A stretch of 64,000 nt of DNA from Eumeta japonica (GCA_005406025.1 BGZK01000544.1:62001-126000); one strand, 5' to 3'; counted from the first letter of the stretch, positions 13,081 through 25,999 are shown. Made by a program: numbers and translations. Notes: a model not told the origin generated them from the letters alone.

Positions 13081-16000
13081 ACGTAGGTGCGGTAAAAGCA
13101 CATCGATTGTGTGATATAGTACATTATAATGCACTATGAAGTTGAATTTGATAGCATATACTTTTAAAACATTATATGTATAGATTGATGTATCGGCAGG
13201 ACACTAACCTTTTTGAAACGATTCACACGAGTAACTCATTTAATTAATCATTCTTTCCACTTTTACGTTCGCGCTTTTGAACGTCCACGTATTAATGGTG
13301 TGTAAATCCATGTAGACAAAACAGCGAATGTGCTACTATAAGGTAAAATGTTGTGGGCTTGTATTAAATTCTTGTGTCATGACGGTACAGTCAAATATTA
13401 GACTAAAACTTCAGGGCTTGTGTTAATCACGACTAAACATTGTATGCTCTATATGAATCTCTGATCATGGCAAAATCTCAGAAAAAAAAAACTAATGCTT
13501 ATAAAAAAAAAAGAAATAAAATCATAAATAGTGAAATGGCTTACAAAATTTCATAAACGTTGTATTTTTGAACATCTATAAGAACTATGTATTTGTAATG
13601 ATTTTGATTATGTATAATCATTTGATTGTTCATTTGTCATACACAATTAGAAACGAACTATAAACTAAAAGCATCTTAACATGGACAATTCGTCTAACTA
13701 CATTTAATATTAATTGCCTTGACAATTAATTAACAATAACCGATTTCCTGTACTCAAGTGTACTTTCTCAGATATTCACCCGCAGTGATTTATATCAATA
13801 GCTCAAGCTTTCATACGACAGTACTCACCGAGAACTATCACTACGCGAAATGAAATCAATTTCATTTCGTTTCCGCTACCGAACTCGATATAAATCCTCA
13901 TCTCGACTCCTCGTTCACGTGTCCTATCCCGTTCTAGCTCTTTATTCTGATCCTGGTCTCGCTCTCGATTCGGTTCAGGCCCCACGTTCATCGTGATTTC
14001 GGCCTGGCTCTTCCTTTCTAGCTCTGCATTACAAGCCCGGCTTACTCTGGGTGCCGACACGGCTCCCGCTTCTCAATTTCGATGACGGTCCTTCGTCATG
14101 TTAAACATGTATATAATATTAAATGACTGTGATCTATTAGTTTCTAATCATAGTAAATGAATTATTACCAAAGTCCAATTTTTTTACAAATTTCAATACT
14201 GTGCAAAATCTCAGTAATAAATTTATTTATATCAAAAAATCTTCTCTAACATTAAAACACTCACACATACGTGTGCACTTGCGCGTCCAATCACGTAATT
14301 CAATCAAAATGCGTTCTGATATTAAGAATTTGAGCTAAGTTTGAATGCCACAAGAATATCGCATTTATCATAAATTAAATATTATTCAAACTGACTTAGT
14401 AGAGACTTATCAATTGGAGTTAGTTATAATCACTATCACACAAAAAACTACATTTTTCCGGGATAAAAATGTCTATGACATTTTCTGACCCATAACTTGT
14501 GAAAAAAAAAATGCCGATCCATCGTTTCTTGGCCGCGTAAAAGAACGACAAACCAACGAATATACTTTCGTATTTAAAATATAAGTAAGAATTTTTAATA
14601 CATATATAATACTCAACAAAGTAAATAAAACAAAGTAAATAAAAGCAATTTCTGTCTTTCGAAGAAAATACTGAGTAACGAAATCAAATGCAATTTCATT
14701 AAAAGATCTCCCGTCTAAAAAAATCTTTTAACAGTATTATAAAAGGAAAATTTTGTTTACATTCTTCGTTCTGGCGTATAATAATTCCTAACAATTTTGT
14801 CATTCTTATTTCTAATTTATCATTAGTTTGTTTAGAAAGTATACCTCTTTAGGAACCGCGTGAATAATAACAATGTGTTTTAAAATAACTATTAAGTGAT
14901 TGGAAAACAATGTTGATTGAATTTTTAAAAACTAACACCACTTACCTGAAGCGCCATCTAGTGTCGAATAGCAAAACTAACGAGTTGCCGTACTTTCATT
15001 ATTAGTATGATTATGTAAAAGAGTGTGGATTGTGCATTATCAGATGAATTTCGTTTACGATGACTTCTACAATACTTAAATATACTTAAGTACATTATGA
15101 ATAACAGTTATCAATTAAATATAAATAATAAAGAGGAACTATTAGAATAAATGTAATTTTAGTTAATTAATTAAACTCAAATTGGAAACAAACTTTTGTA
15201 TATAGATTTAATATTACATACTTTTAGATAATATTATGGAATACCCCAATATTTATAAAAAATGCAATAAGTAGCGAGAATTCGTCCGAATTCCGAATAT
15301 TATTTTAAGAATTAGGAAATTCTTGACAATTTTCTCGTTATTTATTTATTTATTATCTTTTCATATATTACAATAGAACGGGAATAAATATAACAATAGT
15401 TGTTATTAAAATATTAGAATATTTACTATGTTTTACCGTAGTAATAATTGCAAATTAAAGGCAGTAAATACGTGTTACCTATTCCAAAACAAACAGAATT
15501 AACGATATTTTCGGTTATAAATTCCATTTCTGAACTAACTTTGTAATAAAAAAAAAATATATATTTAATTTGCCATTGTCAAATTTTATTGTTGTTAATT
15601 TGAACTAGTATAGTAATTCATCATAACTAAAAATACGTTCTTGACGCACAAAATCATGCACATCTATCTAGCAAGAGGAGTAGATAGCGATCCTAATTTT
15701 AATCTAGTTTGATAATTTTAACTGCATCATTAACTAGAGATTTCCTACCTACTCAGCTGAGGTTTAGCATTGATCATTTCTATCAACCCAAGTCCTGTTC
15801 TCTGTTTCAATGCTAGTTTGGATGACGATTTTTATCCTCCTTTGGATATTTCTGCTTTTTTTTCTCTTTTGGTGTATATACATACATATTTTTTTGTTGA
15901 TTTGTATCCTATGGCTAATTAAAAAAAGTTAATACACCTTTGTGAAAAATTTAAATACACTTCATTCAACATTTTCGGAGTTTAACCCAGATAAACAAAG

Positions 16001-16130
16001 AGTAAATCACAAAATTTTATTATGTATGTATTTAGTAATCTCTAATTTAAGTATTAAACATAAAAGAACGATTTCAAAATAGTAATATTTCACTACAGCA
16101 TTAAATACATAAAAAATAATAAATAAAATA
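13081..16130. other. AT-rich DNA with a degenerate hexamer-like tract
   Basis: Between about 13,850 and 14,030 the plus strand shows a degenerate roughly 6-nt periodicity of pyrimidine-rich units (TCTCGC, TCTCGA, TTCGGT). This gives an 85-codon minus frame with a Glu/Arg/Asp-rich repeat (RERDQDQNKELERDR) that is a by-product of the repeat, not a supported gene. A CTCF-like motif lies at 14,951-14,963. The remainder is AT-rich without supported features. Confidence 0.55.
14951..14963 (-). promoter_or_regulatory. CTCF-like motif
   Basis: The minus strand reads CACTAGATGGCGC, close to the CTCF core (CCASYAGRKGGCRS-like). A second copy of the same core occurs at 51,100-51,111. This core is also carried by dispersed repeats, so binding is uncertain. 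Confidence 0.35.
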
Positions 16131-16330
16131 TTTTCGCATGCGCTACATATATGCTCGAGTTGTGTCGATGTGTGTGTTGGGCCATTATACCCCGGCGGCG
16201 TATCAAAGAGCTCTATCACGGTGGGCGTGTTATCGCAGCACTAATTAATTAGCTTCAGACCTCTCCCAGACATTAACCGCTTACGGGCCCCTGCCTTTGG
16301 TCGCTAATAGCACTTAGACTGTATTAAACT
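16131..16330. promoter_or_regulatory. Small GC-richer candidate regulatory block
   Basis: It contains CACGGTGGGCGTG, a TAATTAATTAGC homeodomain-like string near 16,243 and CTTACGGGCCCCTGCC near 16,281. There is no ORF. It is flanked on the right by a SINE-like element. Confidence 0.3.
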
Positions 16331-16437
16331 AGCTCATTGAAAAAGAGGCTTCGTTTATACGAAGATAACATACAAGTGTTTTATACAATTGTGCGCGGAA
16401 CCTTGTAAGAGGTTGTTTCTTCTTTTTCGATCACATA

Positions 16438-16650
16438 ATTTTATGGTTTAGTGGATTGAGTGCGTTGCATTCGAGCCAAAAGGTCCCGGGTTCGATGTTG
16501 AAGGTTCGATTCTGACCACCGGCAAATCTACTGATAGCTTTTAAGTCACGCCAGCCGTTGGCTACCTTCGACCTGCAGCAAGCCGGCGTGGGGGGCTTTA
16601 GGTCCAAGCTTCTCGATATGAAATAAAAAGATAAAATTGTTGGAGTTATA
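16438..16650 (+). mobile_element. tRNA-derived SINE-like element
   Basis: A degenerate A-box-like TGGTTTAGTGG (16,444-16,454) is followed by two B-box-like motifs, GGTTCGATGTT (16,489-16,499) and GGTTCGATTCT (16,503-16,513). The second is the better match. The body contains GTGCGTTGCATTCGAGCC and GGCGTGGGGGGCTTTAGG, strings I associate with lepidopteran SINEs. The 3' end is not clear. Confidence 0.5.
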
Positions 16651-17810
16651 TGTATCGTATGATTAAAACCTTATTACATTATTATTCCTAGCTCGTCCTT
16701 TATTTCACTATACTGAAGTAAGTTTTGTTTAAGACTCTTCCGTCTCCCTTCCTCCTTCTTTGTCTTTTCCTCTCGCGTTCGGTGGTCACTGCATTTGTTC
16801 AGGTTGTCATTTTACGAAATTAAAGATTTCTTCTGGATTTAACGTAAATTATCCCTTTTGTTGTCCGGTTTAAAGACCGTTGTAAATTCGAAATTGAATA
16901 ATATGTATATTGTATTCTGGAATTAACGGACCGTTAAGGCTTGATTATTAACTTCGTCACAGATCGGTTTAAATATTATAAAGAACGTATGAAGAAGTTG
17001 GCTAGAACGAAAAGAAAATAATTGATAAGGATTTGGTTGGCGAAAGTTGAAGGGCAAAGGGAAAATATATTGTATTGGAATCGTACGTTTCGATGGAAAG
17101 AAAAAATTGTGTAAAGCGGAGCTAAAAGACAAATAAAAGAATCTTGAAGCTGTAAGCGAGTATTTTATTAGCGACCCCTAAGGCTTAACAACATCTTTTT
17201 TATACGACCTAATGTAGTAAGGATCGTAATTTAAAAAGAAAATCCTTCTATATAGCGCTCGCACATGGAGTCTTTATTTATTTGATTGAATTATTAATTA
17301 CTGATAGAAATATTTGTAAGCTAATCAAATGAGATTTATATATAAAACAAAAAAATTTGAAACATTTATTTTTGAATTTTATTAATTTATTAAATATTTA
17401 CCACTATGGTTAATTTACATTTATTCCTATCGGGGCCTCTTCCATAACCCCATTTTCAATTTATTTTTAACAAAATGTCATTTTTAAAATGCATTTAAAC
17501 ATTGAAATCATTGTGTAATTGTGACCTTTCTATTTAAGGGGAATTTAAAAAGGAGTCATAGAAAAAACACTTGTATATTCTCGTGACTAATGCATATATT
17601 TCGGGATAACGATAAAGAACTAAAGCGCAGATCACGTTTAACTCACAAAAAAAAAAAAAAAACAAAACGATCGACTCCTTAACGAGTATACGACGAACGT
17701 TTATTTCCAATAACGGCATAGGAAAAAAAATCACCATCCCCTTTCGTTAGCGTTTCCATATACCTAATACATACAGTGTTTCTCTTACTGTATGAAGACA
17801 TATTTCTCTC
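16651..17810. other. AT-rich DNA, no supported gene
   Basis: Nothing recognisable is present. The open frames at 16,923-17,132 and 17,534-17,737 on the minus strand are low-complexity and lack motifs. Confidence 0.65.
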
Positions 17811-18140
17811 GTATTTGCGTATTCACACCGTCGCAGGCGCGCGAGTGTGAGCGCGGGGGGGTGTTTCGGTATGCCGCTCGCCTCTAGGCGCGCAATAGAC
17901 TGGGGCGGCGGGGATGGGATGGGGCATAAAGGAAAACCATTTACATTTGAGCGATTCGTCCAATTTAAAATTCCTACAAGATAGCTGCGCAGCCCGCTCG
18001 GCGCTCCGCCATTCTTCTGAGTGCCGTCGCGTTCTCGCTGCGCATACGCTCCCCCGTCGCATGCGTTGGATGGGTTTTAATGATGTTAGGATCGACTTGG
18101 AAGTTTCATATCGCGAAGCTTGTTAGATGTTGTCTCGGTG
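17811..18140. promoter_or_regulatory. CpG-rich block, possible promoter
   Basis: A strongly CpG-rich stretch (CGCAGGCGCGCGAGTGTGAG near 17,833; CCCGCTCGGCGCTCCGCC near 17,993). Frames on both strands are open across it (minus 17,823-18,062; plus 17,914-18,126), as expected of GC-rich DNA. Neither has a recognisable domain. It could be a CpG-type promoter or 5' exon of an unseen gene; no TATA box or splice signal decides. Confidence 0.3.
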
Positions 18141-18573
18141 ACGTTAATTGGCGTCGCTGTGAATGCTGTTCCGTTTGATGAAAGCAATCGATTCCTGATT
18201 CTCGCATGCTTTTCCCGTCTTCATGTGACTTATATACTAGCTTTTGCGCACTGTTCCGATTGTTGCCAATTAAACTCGTTCTCTTTCAACATTCGCCTGG
18301 TTCTTTTCGACCTATTTTTTTTTCTTTACTACTCGTGATGTCATTTGCCCTTGTAAAGAATGTAACGGTGATTGGTTTTTCACAAAATTTATTTTTGGTA
18401 CGGCTTTTTACCGCGGCTTGCGGTAGGACTTGACTGTTAGAAATCGCGATATAACGAAAACGGCACACCCCATTCATGCGACGAAATTTAATACAAATGA
18501 AAGTGACGTCTAATTTCGACTTCCCAAAATTACATAACAGTGCATCTACACTATTTGATCGATTGATCTAAAC

Positions 18574-18767
18574 CATATGTGGGCAACAACCGGCCAGTTA
18601 TTAGAATTGATTCGGCCCGCGAGACATTTTGAAAAATTTCGTGTCTGGTATCTATCGCTAAAAATTGTAAACACTACTTTAAAAAGCATTACTTTTTGAA
18701 CGCGGCCCGCAAACGTATTTGCATACTAAAGTTTGGCCCACAACATGTCAAAGGTTGCCTATACCTG
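18574..18767. mobile_element. hAT-type MITE
   Basis: The left end CATATGTGGGCAAC and the reverse complement of the right end, CAGGTATAGGCAAC, both resemble hAT terminal inverted repeats (CAGGGGTGGGCAAC type). The 8-bp flanks ATCTAAAC (18,566-18,573) and ATCTAGGC (18,768-18,775) match at six of eight positions, consistent with an old hAT target-site duplication. CGGCCCGC motifs occur inside both ends, as in many hAT non-autonomous elements. There is no coding capacity. Confidence 0.6.
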
Positions 18768-18894
18768 ATCTAGGCGAACTTAGTTGAACGACAAAGTCTT
18801 TAATAAAGAAAACATATGCAGCTGTTTAGTACTTTCACAATAACGTTATCAATTTGTTGATTTATAATTTAGTTCAGTTAGAACTTTTAACTTT

Positions 18895-19140
18895 TTAAGC
18901 CCTCCACGCTGGTCCACTGCGGGTTGAGGGCCACTAGCGTCTACAAGTATCAATTTCGTGACAATATAGACCCGCAGCTGATTGCGCTCTATGAGCCACG
19001 TAGCGTACATCTTAACTTGACTTAAGTTTAAAACTTATTGGCCGATAAGCCCGTGTTCAGAACGCTCGGTACCTTCGGATTCGAAGTCGACACTCTTGAC
19101 CATCGTACCACCGCCACTTTGAACTCCTCACTGCTACTAC
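18895..19140 (-). mobile_element. RTE/SINE-type dispersed repeat fragment
   Basis: CCTCCACGCTGGTCCACTGC near 18,901 matches the signature of a dispersed element common in insects. Near 19,060-19,125 the minus strand has a tRNA-like head with A-box-like TGGTACGATGG and B-box-like ACTTCGAATCC. The two pieces may be one composite or two elements in tandem. Confidence 0.4.
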
Positions 19141-19149
19141 CTGCTTAAC

Positions 19150-19283
19150 TGCCACTTGCCCATTCTTCTCTCGATGAATCAGCATTTGGAATGGGCGGTA
19201 ATGTCGAAATGAATTTATTAATTACATATTTCAAGTGTAATTTCATTACCTACGAAATAAAGATATTTTTGATTTGATTTGAC
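19150..19283 (+). mobile_element. 3' tail of a Jockey/CR1-like LINE
   Basis: A severely 5'-truncated copy. It shares the string ACATATTTCAAGTGT, an AACCTATGAAAT-like block (here TACCTACGAAAT) and AAAGATATT with the 3' untranslated end of the LINE at 42.1-42.29 kb. It ends in a GATTT(G) tandem tail where the other ends in GAATTT repeats. The two are therefore the same family or close subfamilies. Confidence 0.65.
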
Positions 19284-20460
19284 GAAATGATAAATAATTA
19301 TTTATCTAATTTTGTAAATTTTTATGATTTCTCCAAGAGCGATACGTCGATTCGTGGAGTACGCTTGTTGCGAAAAATATATATATATTACTGGCGATCA
19401 CCAGTCCGTTTCACCGGGCGATATGGTTTTTGAAAATAAATTGAAAAATATGGGACAGTTTGTATGGAATACAAAAAATAAATAAGTGCGTAGAATCGTA
19501 GACGATTTTGTACGTATAGCTTTAAACGTAAAATAAGAAATACCTTTGTCACAAAATAGTCATTTACCTTGAAAAACTAAAAAAATATCCTATTTCCCGC
19601 ACCTAACGAAAAAAGGAACACTCATAAAATTACTCTCGTATCTGTTTGTAAGTGCGTCTGTCACAGCGTATTTGCTTCTAATCTACCAGACAAAAAAAAT
19701 GTAATTTAGTATATATATAGAGTAGTTGTAAATAAATAAACTCTGATTTTGGGAGGCCAACAGGAGGTTAGTAAATTTAAAAAATAATCAAATGCATCAT
19801 GTGACATGTTAGGAGTATATGTAACGAATGAGTTTGTTAAGAGAAATCCAAATATGTTTTTTGAAAGTATTAAAATGCATGGGTTGAAAGAAGTTGAAGA
19901 AAATATACGAACATCGATTATTCTCCCTGCCATTCTCTGAAAATACCGAGTATACAATTTTGAAAATAAACTTATGGAAATAGAGCTTTACTCATAGTTT
20001 ATAGAAAAAGATAAGCGATAATCTTTGAATTCTCACGGGAAAAACAAAATAGTTGTGAAACCAAATATGCAGCTGAATATTTTTAAATTAATGTGATGAT
20101 TTATAGTACGAAACCCCCTTCGCATGTGTCCGATATGCACTTAGTCAGCTTTTATCACAGTTTTATTTCATTTGGGAAAAAAATAAAGTTCCGTATATAC
20201 TAGGGCTTTATGCAACAACAATTTTTTATTACTTTAATTATTTCGTCCCTCCAAACTTATCTCGTAATAAGGATAAGATTTGTACGAAGAGTTTGTAGTT
20301 AATCCATGTTTGACGTTCCCATGAAAATTTAGAAGTAATTTGGAATTTTATCCACAGGGTTCATCATGTATGCGCCGCCAAAGACGCACCTAGACCATCC
20401 TAGACCGTCCTAGACCATAAACCATTGCTTGTGGTAATAATTCTGAAGTATGGAAATTAA
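19284..20460. other. AT-rich DNA, no supported gene
   Basis: Low-complexity A+T-rich sequence. The 83-codon minus frame at 19,706-19,957 has no recognisable motif. Two near-identical TAGACC(A/G)TCC units occur at about 20,391-20,415. Confidence 0.6.
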
Positions 20461-20840
20461 ATGACCATTATTAAGCGATTAATACCCGACGACGGTCCCA
20501 TCACTCGGACGTATCGGGAGTCGAACTCGGGTCGCCGGCGCGGCGGGCGGCGGGCGGCGGGCGCGGGCGCGGCCGGCGCGCGGCGCCGCCCGCGTTTACG
20601 AGCCTCTCCGCCGAAGGAGATTCAGCACCCGGGGACGCATTCCGCCTCAAAACTTTACCCGTTACAAATTTGTTTTTTCTGCCTTATCTGCTGCCCGCTC
20701 CCGCTCTCGGCCCACCTAATTCCGTATTCAAAAATATTTCCGCGGGTATTGTGCGCGCGCCGCCCGCCCCGGTGCTTTTTATTGCGGGCCGTATAACGTT
20801 TTAAAAGTTCCGCGACTCGTTGTGACGTCATACCGTATAG
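20461..20840. promoter_or_regulatory. CpG island with G-quadruplex motif and CRE
   Basis: The most GC-rich stretch of the window. On the plus strand, four GGG runs at 20,545-20,567 fit a canonical G-quadruplex pattern. A perfect CRE TGACGTCA lies at 20,823-20,830. A 111-codon plus frame crosses the island, but its arginine/glycine/alanine-rich first half is the product of the GC repeats and no domain is seen. A promoter or 5' UTR is plausible; no TATA box is evident. Confidence 0.4.
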
Positions 20841-23800
20841 GTGTCCTAAAGTAATTATTGTAGTTTGAGCGTTCGCATTCTATTGTTTTATTTTGTTTTT
20901 TTTTCCTCCCTTGTGGGGAAAATTGTTGGATTATTTTATAGTTGTCGTTGGGAACAATTTATGTGTTTTTTTTTTGAGAACGAAAAAACTTTATCTTGCT
21001 TTCGTTAAGGGTTTTATTTGAATTCATATGTAATTTATAGTGTCGTTTATAGAGTTAGATTTTCAAAGTACAATAATTGGGTACCTAATAAACAAAATTA
21101 ATTTTTAGTTTCAGAGCAAAATGTCCTAATGAAAATTCGTCAAATTTGTATATTATATTTGTTACAATCATTTTATCACAAGTATTTATTTACTCGAGTC
21201 ATTGAAATTGTGTGATATAATACCACTCGTTTAGTCATAAGCTATTAGGATCCGAAATAAACATTTTTTTTAAACTAAAATATAAGTGCACTACGTGAAT
21301 ATTATTTTTCTTCCAAATTTACTTAACATGCTTTTACATTCAATTTTAAATATATTTTAAGTATACACTGCTTGATTGTTAAAGTTAATGCAAGCTTAAA
21401 ATACAAATTTAACTGTACCCAATTTAGAACTAAACATAAGCACGTAAGTACATAAAGAAAATTTCAAGAATAGCAGGTGAGGAAAGGTGTGCCTCCTCGC
21501 ACAGAGCCATCCAATTTAGCATTCATATTCGAACTCAATCGGCGAGGTAATTCCAAAGGTCGACACACGTCAGCTAGGGTTACCATTTCCACGAAATATG
21601 GGTACGTACTTTGTCGAGATGAAATATGAGACATGAACATCGCAGGTCCCATCTGGTGGGACTAGGTATACTTCATACTAAATAAAGTGAAATAGTGAAA
21701 TGCAAAAGTTACGTAAAGATACAATGAAAGGAAATTCCCTAAATCATCCCCTAAAATAAGCTAGAATAGAGTTTGTCCAAAAATTAAAGTGCTTATAGTT
21801 TTTAGACAAACAAAAATCAGCTTGAAACACTGTACACGCTTCAGGGACCATACATTTTCACAAACACACACCGTAAATTTAATAGTCGCTATTAAGTTAT
21901 GATGTTCATTTATTGCTTAATTTTGAAAATTTACTCTATAGGATAATTACGTTTTTAAGTCATCTGACGACAGTTAAGATACTTTTTTTTGAGATTTTAA
22001 TCGCTATTCGTAATAAGACATGCGGTGCTCTGATATATTATTTCGAGGAAGTTACCAAAAATGATCTTATGCCACCCACTGCTAACGCGATTTATAATAT
22101 ACTAGCCGTATTTTACGGTTTCATTTACGTCTATTTTAAATTTTTTCAAATTGTAAATACACGTAACCGAATTTATCTCGTTAACTAAATACTATTCGAA
22201 TGTCAGGTGGAAAAATAAAAAGGTCACTCACTAAAAAACAAACCAATTTGACAGAAAGCGTCTTCAGTATGTTGGTTATATATTAAAAAGTAAGAAATAA
22301 AGAAATGAAAGATAAGAACAGAATTGAAAAAAAACTATATAGCTTATAACTTTGCAAACTGAAGAAGATATAGTTTCGCTGAAACATTCAATAGGTCGCT
22401 GTTTACATAAGCGCTGATTAAAATGATGAATTATCATTTGTATAACGGTAGAAGTTAACGTGGAAAATAACGGTGGCGAAACCTCAATTAAAAGAATTAT
22501 CATAACAATCTTCTGAAGCGGTCTCAATATGCTATGTATATTTCTATATATATCTAATACCCTCTTACAGGAGATCCGAATTCAGCAATGGGACGTTGTT
22601 TCATATTTTACACGTATTTCTATTCTGTAAATACATATAGTTCCACAAGTATTATTATGAATGATTTACTAACACGTGAGCGCATAAAATGTCAAACTCC
22701 AAATGTCAAAATTGAACTATTTTCACAGTTCGGAGACATAAATATATAGTTGACTTAGACGTACAAATGATACATTAAGTAGTCATTTTACATTTATCAT
22801 GCTTAGTTATTATAGTTGAAGAGTTTGCTGTAGCATTACCAGTTTGTAATTTAGAAGTGTTTTCCAAATTATAAAGAAAAATCGTCTTTAGCTTACAGAA
22901 ACTCTCACAAGTATCAAATACACATGGAATATTCAGTGACTCAAATAAATTTCTGTGAAGTGCTGAAATTTTAACAATATTTGAATTTCCCATATGAAAG
23001 CCCCATAAGCTTGTAGGTTATTGTTTTTAAGAACACAATATTAAAGTAAAAAAACTCTATTTTGTTTAAAATAAAATATAAATTAAACTAACACTACATA
23101 CGGGTCGCAGCGTATTAAGTTTAAATTTCTCGCTTGAATTTCATCAAAAACTGAAGTTTATCGATAATATGGTCACCCGAGAGGGAAGCATACAGGAAAT
23201 TTCGTGACGAGAACGTCGCATAGTAAGCGGCAACATTGTTACGCTACCTACGGTGAACATGCGTTCTCTACTCGAGACAAAGAAGTCATTACATAACCTG
23301 ATTAAAATTATGTACTCGAAAAAACCTTATCTGAACACTCTCAATAAGTTTTTATTTAAAATCGTTTAGCTCGACGATGACTTACCTCTCATAAATTTAT
23401 TATTTTAGAATATATAGAGAAAATGTTTCAACATTGTGAAAAACGGTTTTGCCTCAAAGAATTGACAAGTAACAAATTGCTAAAGACTATTTTTTTTCAT
23501 TGCCTGTCTAGGATCACTTCAAATGATTAATAGGTCATAAAAAACAGCTTTGCATTATTTTTAAAGAGAAAATGTATGATTACTGAAACTGTATTTTGAT
23601 GCAAATCTATTTAAACAAAATCCCTTTCGAGCTGTCTACAAATAAAGGCGTTGTTAAATTTAAGAAAGCTACCAAGTGTTGAAATGTTCAAACTTCATGA
23701 AGTTGTTTGTCGATTATCACTCAAGGATTGTCATAAATTATCAACAATCATGATATCGGCCAGTGAGATTTTTATGATATTACTAAAAATTCACTTGAAG

Positions 23801-24900
23801 CAAAAAAATTTCAACGGATTGTTTAAATAACGAAATCAAATAAAATGTTACCGTCCCGCCAGCGATCGAAACGTACCAAATGGCATTTCAGCGACCCTGT
23901 TGCTGTTGTGTGGTCTGTGAACGAACTTCAGTATTTCATTTTTAAATAGCAATCACATGACATTTCTTGTCGGGCCGACTGCGGCACGACAGGCGCCGAT
24001 ATAAAATCGGTTACACTGTCACGACACTGCGTAGATAGGTAGTTTTTAGTGTTCTACACGGCCTAGAAAGCTAGATTATTTTTATTATTCGTTCAACCTT
24101 TTGATTTTCAATTTACCGTAAATAGGCAAAATTTCATGTTAACCGATTGAGAAACGGAAAAAGAAGATGCATATTTAAGAATATTTGCGTGTCAACTGTT
24201 GAAAATATCAACAGGTAACATGTAAATTTTTTAAATAATTTAATAGATATAAAAATGTGTAACTTAGTGTTGAAAAATAATTGCAAATAATCTTACTTAT
24301 TAACAAAAATCTAAAATATTTTTACCTATTTTTGAAAAACGTTAAGTTATAAATTTCATTACCGTTAACCTTATAAATATAATATTTTTGTTGCTAAGAC
24401 ATTCTTGATGTTTATTAAAAGATAAAAAAAAAAAACGCAATACGTATTACAAATAGTAAAATTGAATAAAATTACTGGAATAAAGAACATCACGAGACGG
24501 CTAATATTTACAAGCAACGGTATTTGAGAAACATAATTGGGACGCTTTTTTATTATTGGTCATGTCTTTTAATATGACTTTCGTTATCGTCATCCCTGAT
24601 CATTATGATATTGTTGTATAATTTTTAAGTTTTAAAACAGACGAACTTATTATTTATCTTCTGCTTGTTTATGTTATCTTTTAGAAGTATCAATATATAA
24701 ACGACTTAACACTTAATTTGTTAAAATAATCAAATACTGACTTACCTCAATTAAATTAACAAATACACACACACATGTATATATATTATTCGAACAGAAC
24801 TATATGTCGTGATTAACTTAATTTTATTGCAAACGTTCATAACTAGATGTATACGTAATACGACAATTTTACGCCACACAATGGAAATTTGCCCGCTGTA
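20841..24900. other. AT-rich intergenic or intronic DNA
   Basis: No supported gene. Segments at 21,460-21,660 and 23,860-24,060 are somewhat GC-richer. The latter has a possible core promoter (listed separately). Other frames (21,913-22,188 plus; 22,276-22,527 minus) lack motifs. Confidence 0.55.
23960..24060 (+). promoter_or_regulatory. Possible TATA-type core promoter
   Basis: A TATAAAAT motif at 24,000-24,007 is preceded by a GC-rich stretch (GGGCCGACTGCGGCACGACA near 23,972) and followed about 25-30 bp downstream by CTGTCACGAC, loosely initiator-like. No downstream ORF is identified, so the call rests on spacing alone. Confidence 0.2.
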
Positions 24901-25049
24901 AACTAAATTATCATTTGAATGCTAAATCAATTTTCCATTTACGCAAGCGATTTGTCCCTAACTGTTTGCCTTTCGTCAAGAAACTACTCGCACAAAAGCA
25001 AAATTTATCATTCGGTCATTTTAGTTTCTGAATTATATTTTACAATATT

Positions 25050-25220
25050 CATTTTACGCTGGCGGCTTCGCCTGCGTTCACATAGAATATGGTCCTTCAC
25101 CTTTTATGTTGAACGATATCGCTATCAATCTCTCGTTCTCAGTTTCAACTTTGCTTCCGGCATTGTTCCTAATTTTAATTCCTGTCACACTCTTACCTAA
25201 TTCGAATCTCGGCTCCACAC
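25050..25220 (+). repeat. Dispersed repeat copy (pairs with 52.39-52.65 kb)
   Basis: The order of short strings (GCGGCTTCGCCTGCG, ATAGAATATG, CTTCACCTTTTATGTTGAAC, TATCAATCTC, then degenerate pyrimidine-rich units) parallels the segment at 52,390-52,650 in the same orientation. The family is unclassified; the GC-rich start recalls ends of lepidopteran Helitrons. The open frames across it are not supported. Confidence 0.5.
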
Positions 25221-25601
25221 TTCGTTATTACACCGATTTATATGAAGTCAAGGCAAATGCTAATATTAAAATAAAATATAAGCTATATTACTCGCAGATA
25301 ACGTACCTCACATTATATATTATATACTATCACTGCCCCCTCCCCCCAATTGTGAAAAACGTGCTTCATTATTTATAGATATAAATGAATTTCCAAAAAT
25401 CCTTTCTAATGAGTCCCCACTATATACAAATTACCATTAGCCAATTTTCAGCACAAGTGGGATTATAGTTTCAGAAATATCATGATGAAATTATATATCA
25501 TATGATACATCTTAAGTTTGAAGCTAGGAGCCATAGTCAAAACATTATCTATTAACATAAATATATTTAGGAGTAACATATATGCGTAATAAAATATTTT
25601 T
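25221..25601. other. AT-rich DNA
   Basis: AT-rich sequence with TA-rich runs; nothing recognisable between the dispersed repeat and the LTR element. Confidence 0.6.
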
Positions 25602-25875
25602 ATGAAATGACCTTAATGAGGGTTCGAAGATTGAAATTAGATAAAAGGAAACACGTCTAAAAGCAGAAAATGTATATCCGAAAATACCGAGTAACAAGAA
25701 ATTGCTGTGGAACCGGTCGATTGCTTGTCATTGATCGCAATTAACTTGTGAACGCTCTGATTGCCGAAATAAAATTCAACTCCTGGGCGCCTACGTTTCA
25801 CTACTTATGTCCGCCAACTGGCCGTCCAGAAGGTTATTAAATCATAAAGAATGAATGAGTCGTAAACATGTTACG
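25602..25875 (-). repeat. 3' LTR (left copy)
   Basis: Aligns by eye with 27,086-27,339: shared CGAAGA-TGA, AAATAAAATTCAA, CCGCCAACTGGCCGTCCAGA and GAAT-AAT strings. The expected TGTAA start is mutated here (minus strand CGTAAC at the 25,875 end). Confidence 0.65.
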
Positions 25876-25999
25876 TCTAATATAAATAACTACGATTTGT
25901 GAATGTTAGGCATAAGATCTGTCGTCAGATGAAGTGTACCGTTGCTAAACTTCCTTTTATCCCATTTTGTTTAATCAACTCGAATATAACCTACTTTCA

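Noticed and set aside
13803..14060. Glu/Arg/Asp repeat protein on the minus strand
   Set aside because: Explained by a degenerate 6-nt DNA repeat.
20461..20796. 111-codon ORF across the CpG island
   Set aside because: Arg/Gly/Ala-rich residues follow directly from GC repeats; no domain.
22565..22585. miR-10-like string AGATCCGAATT
   Set aside because: Only 11 nt match and the seed side differs; no precursor hairpin seen.
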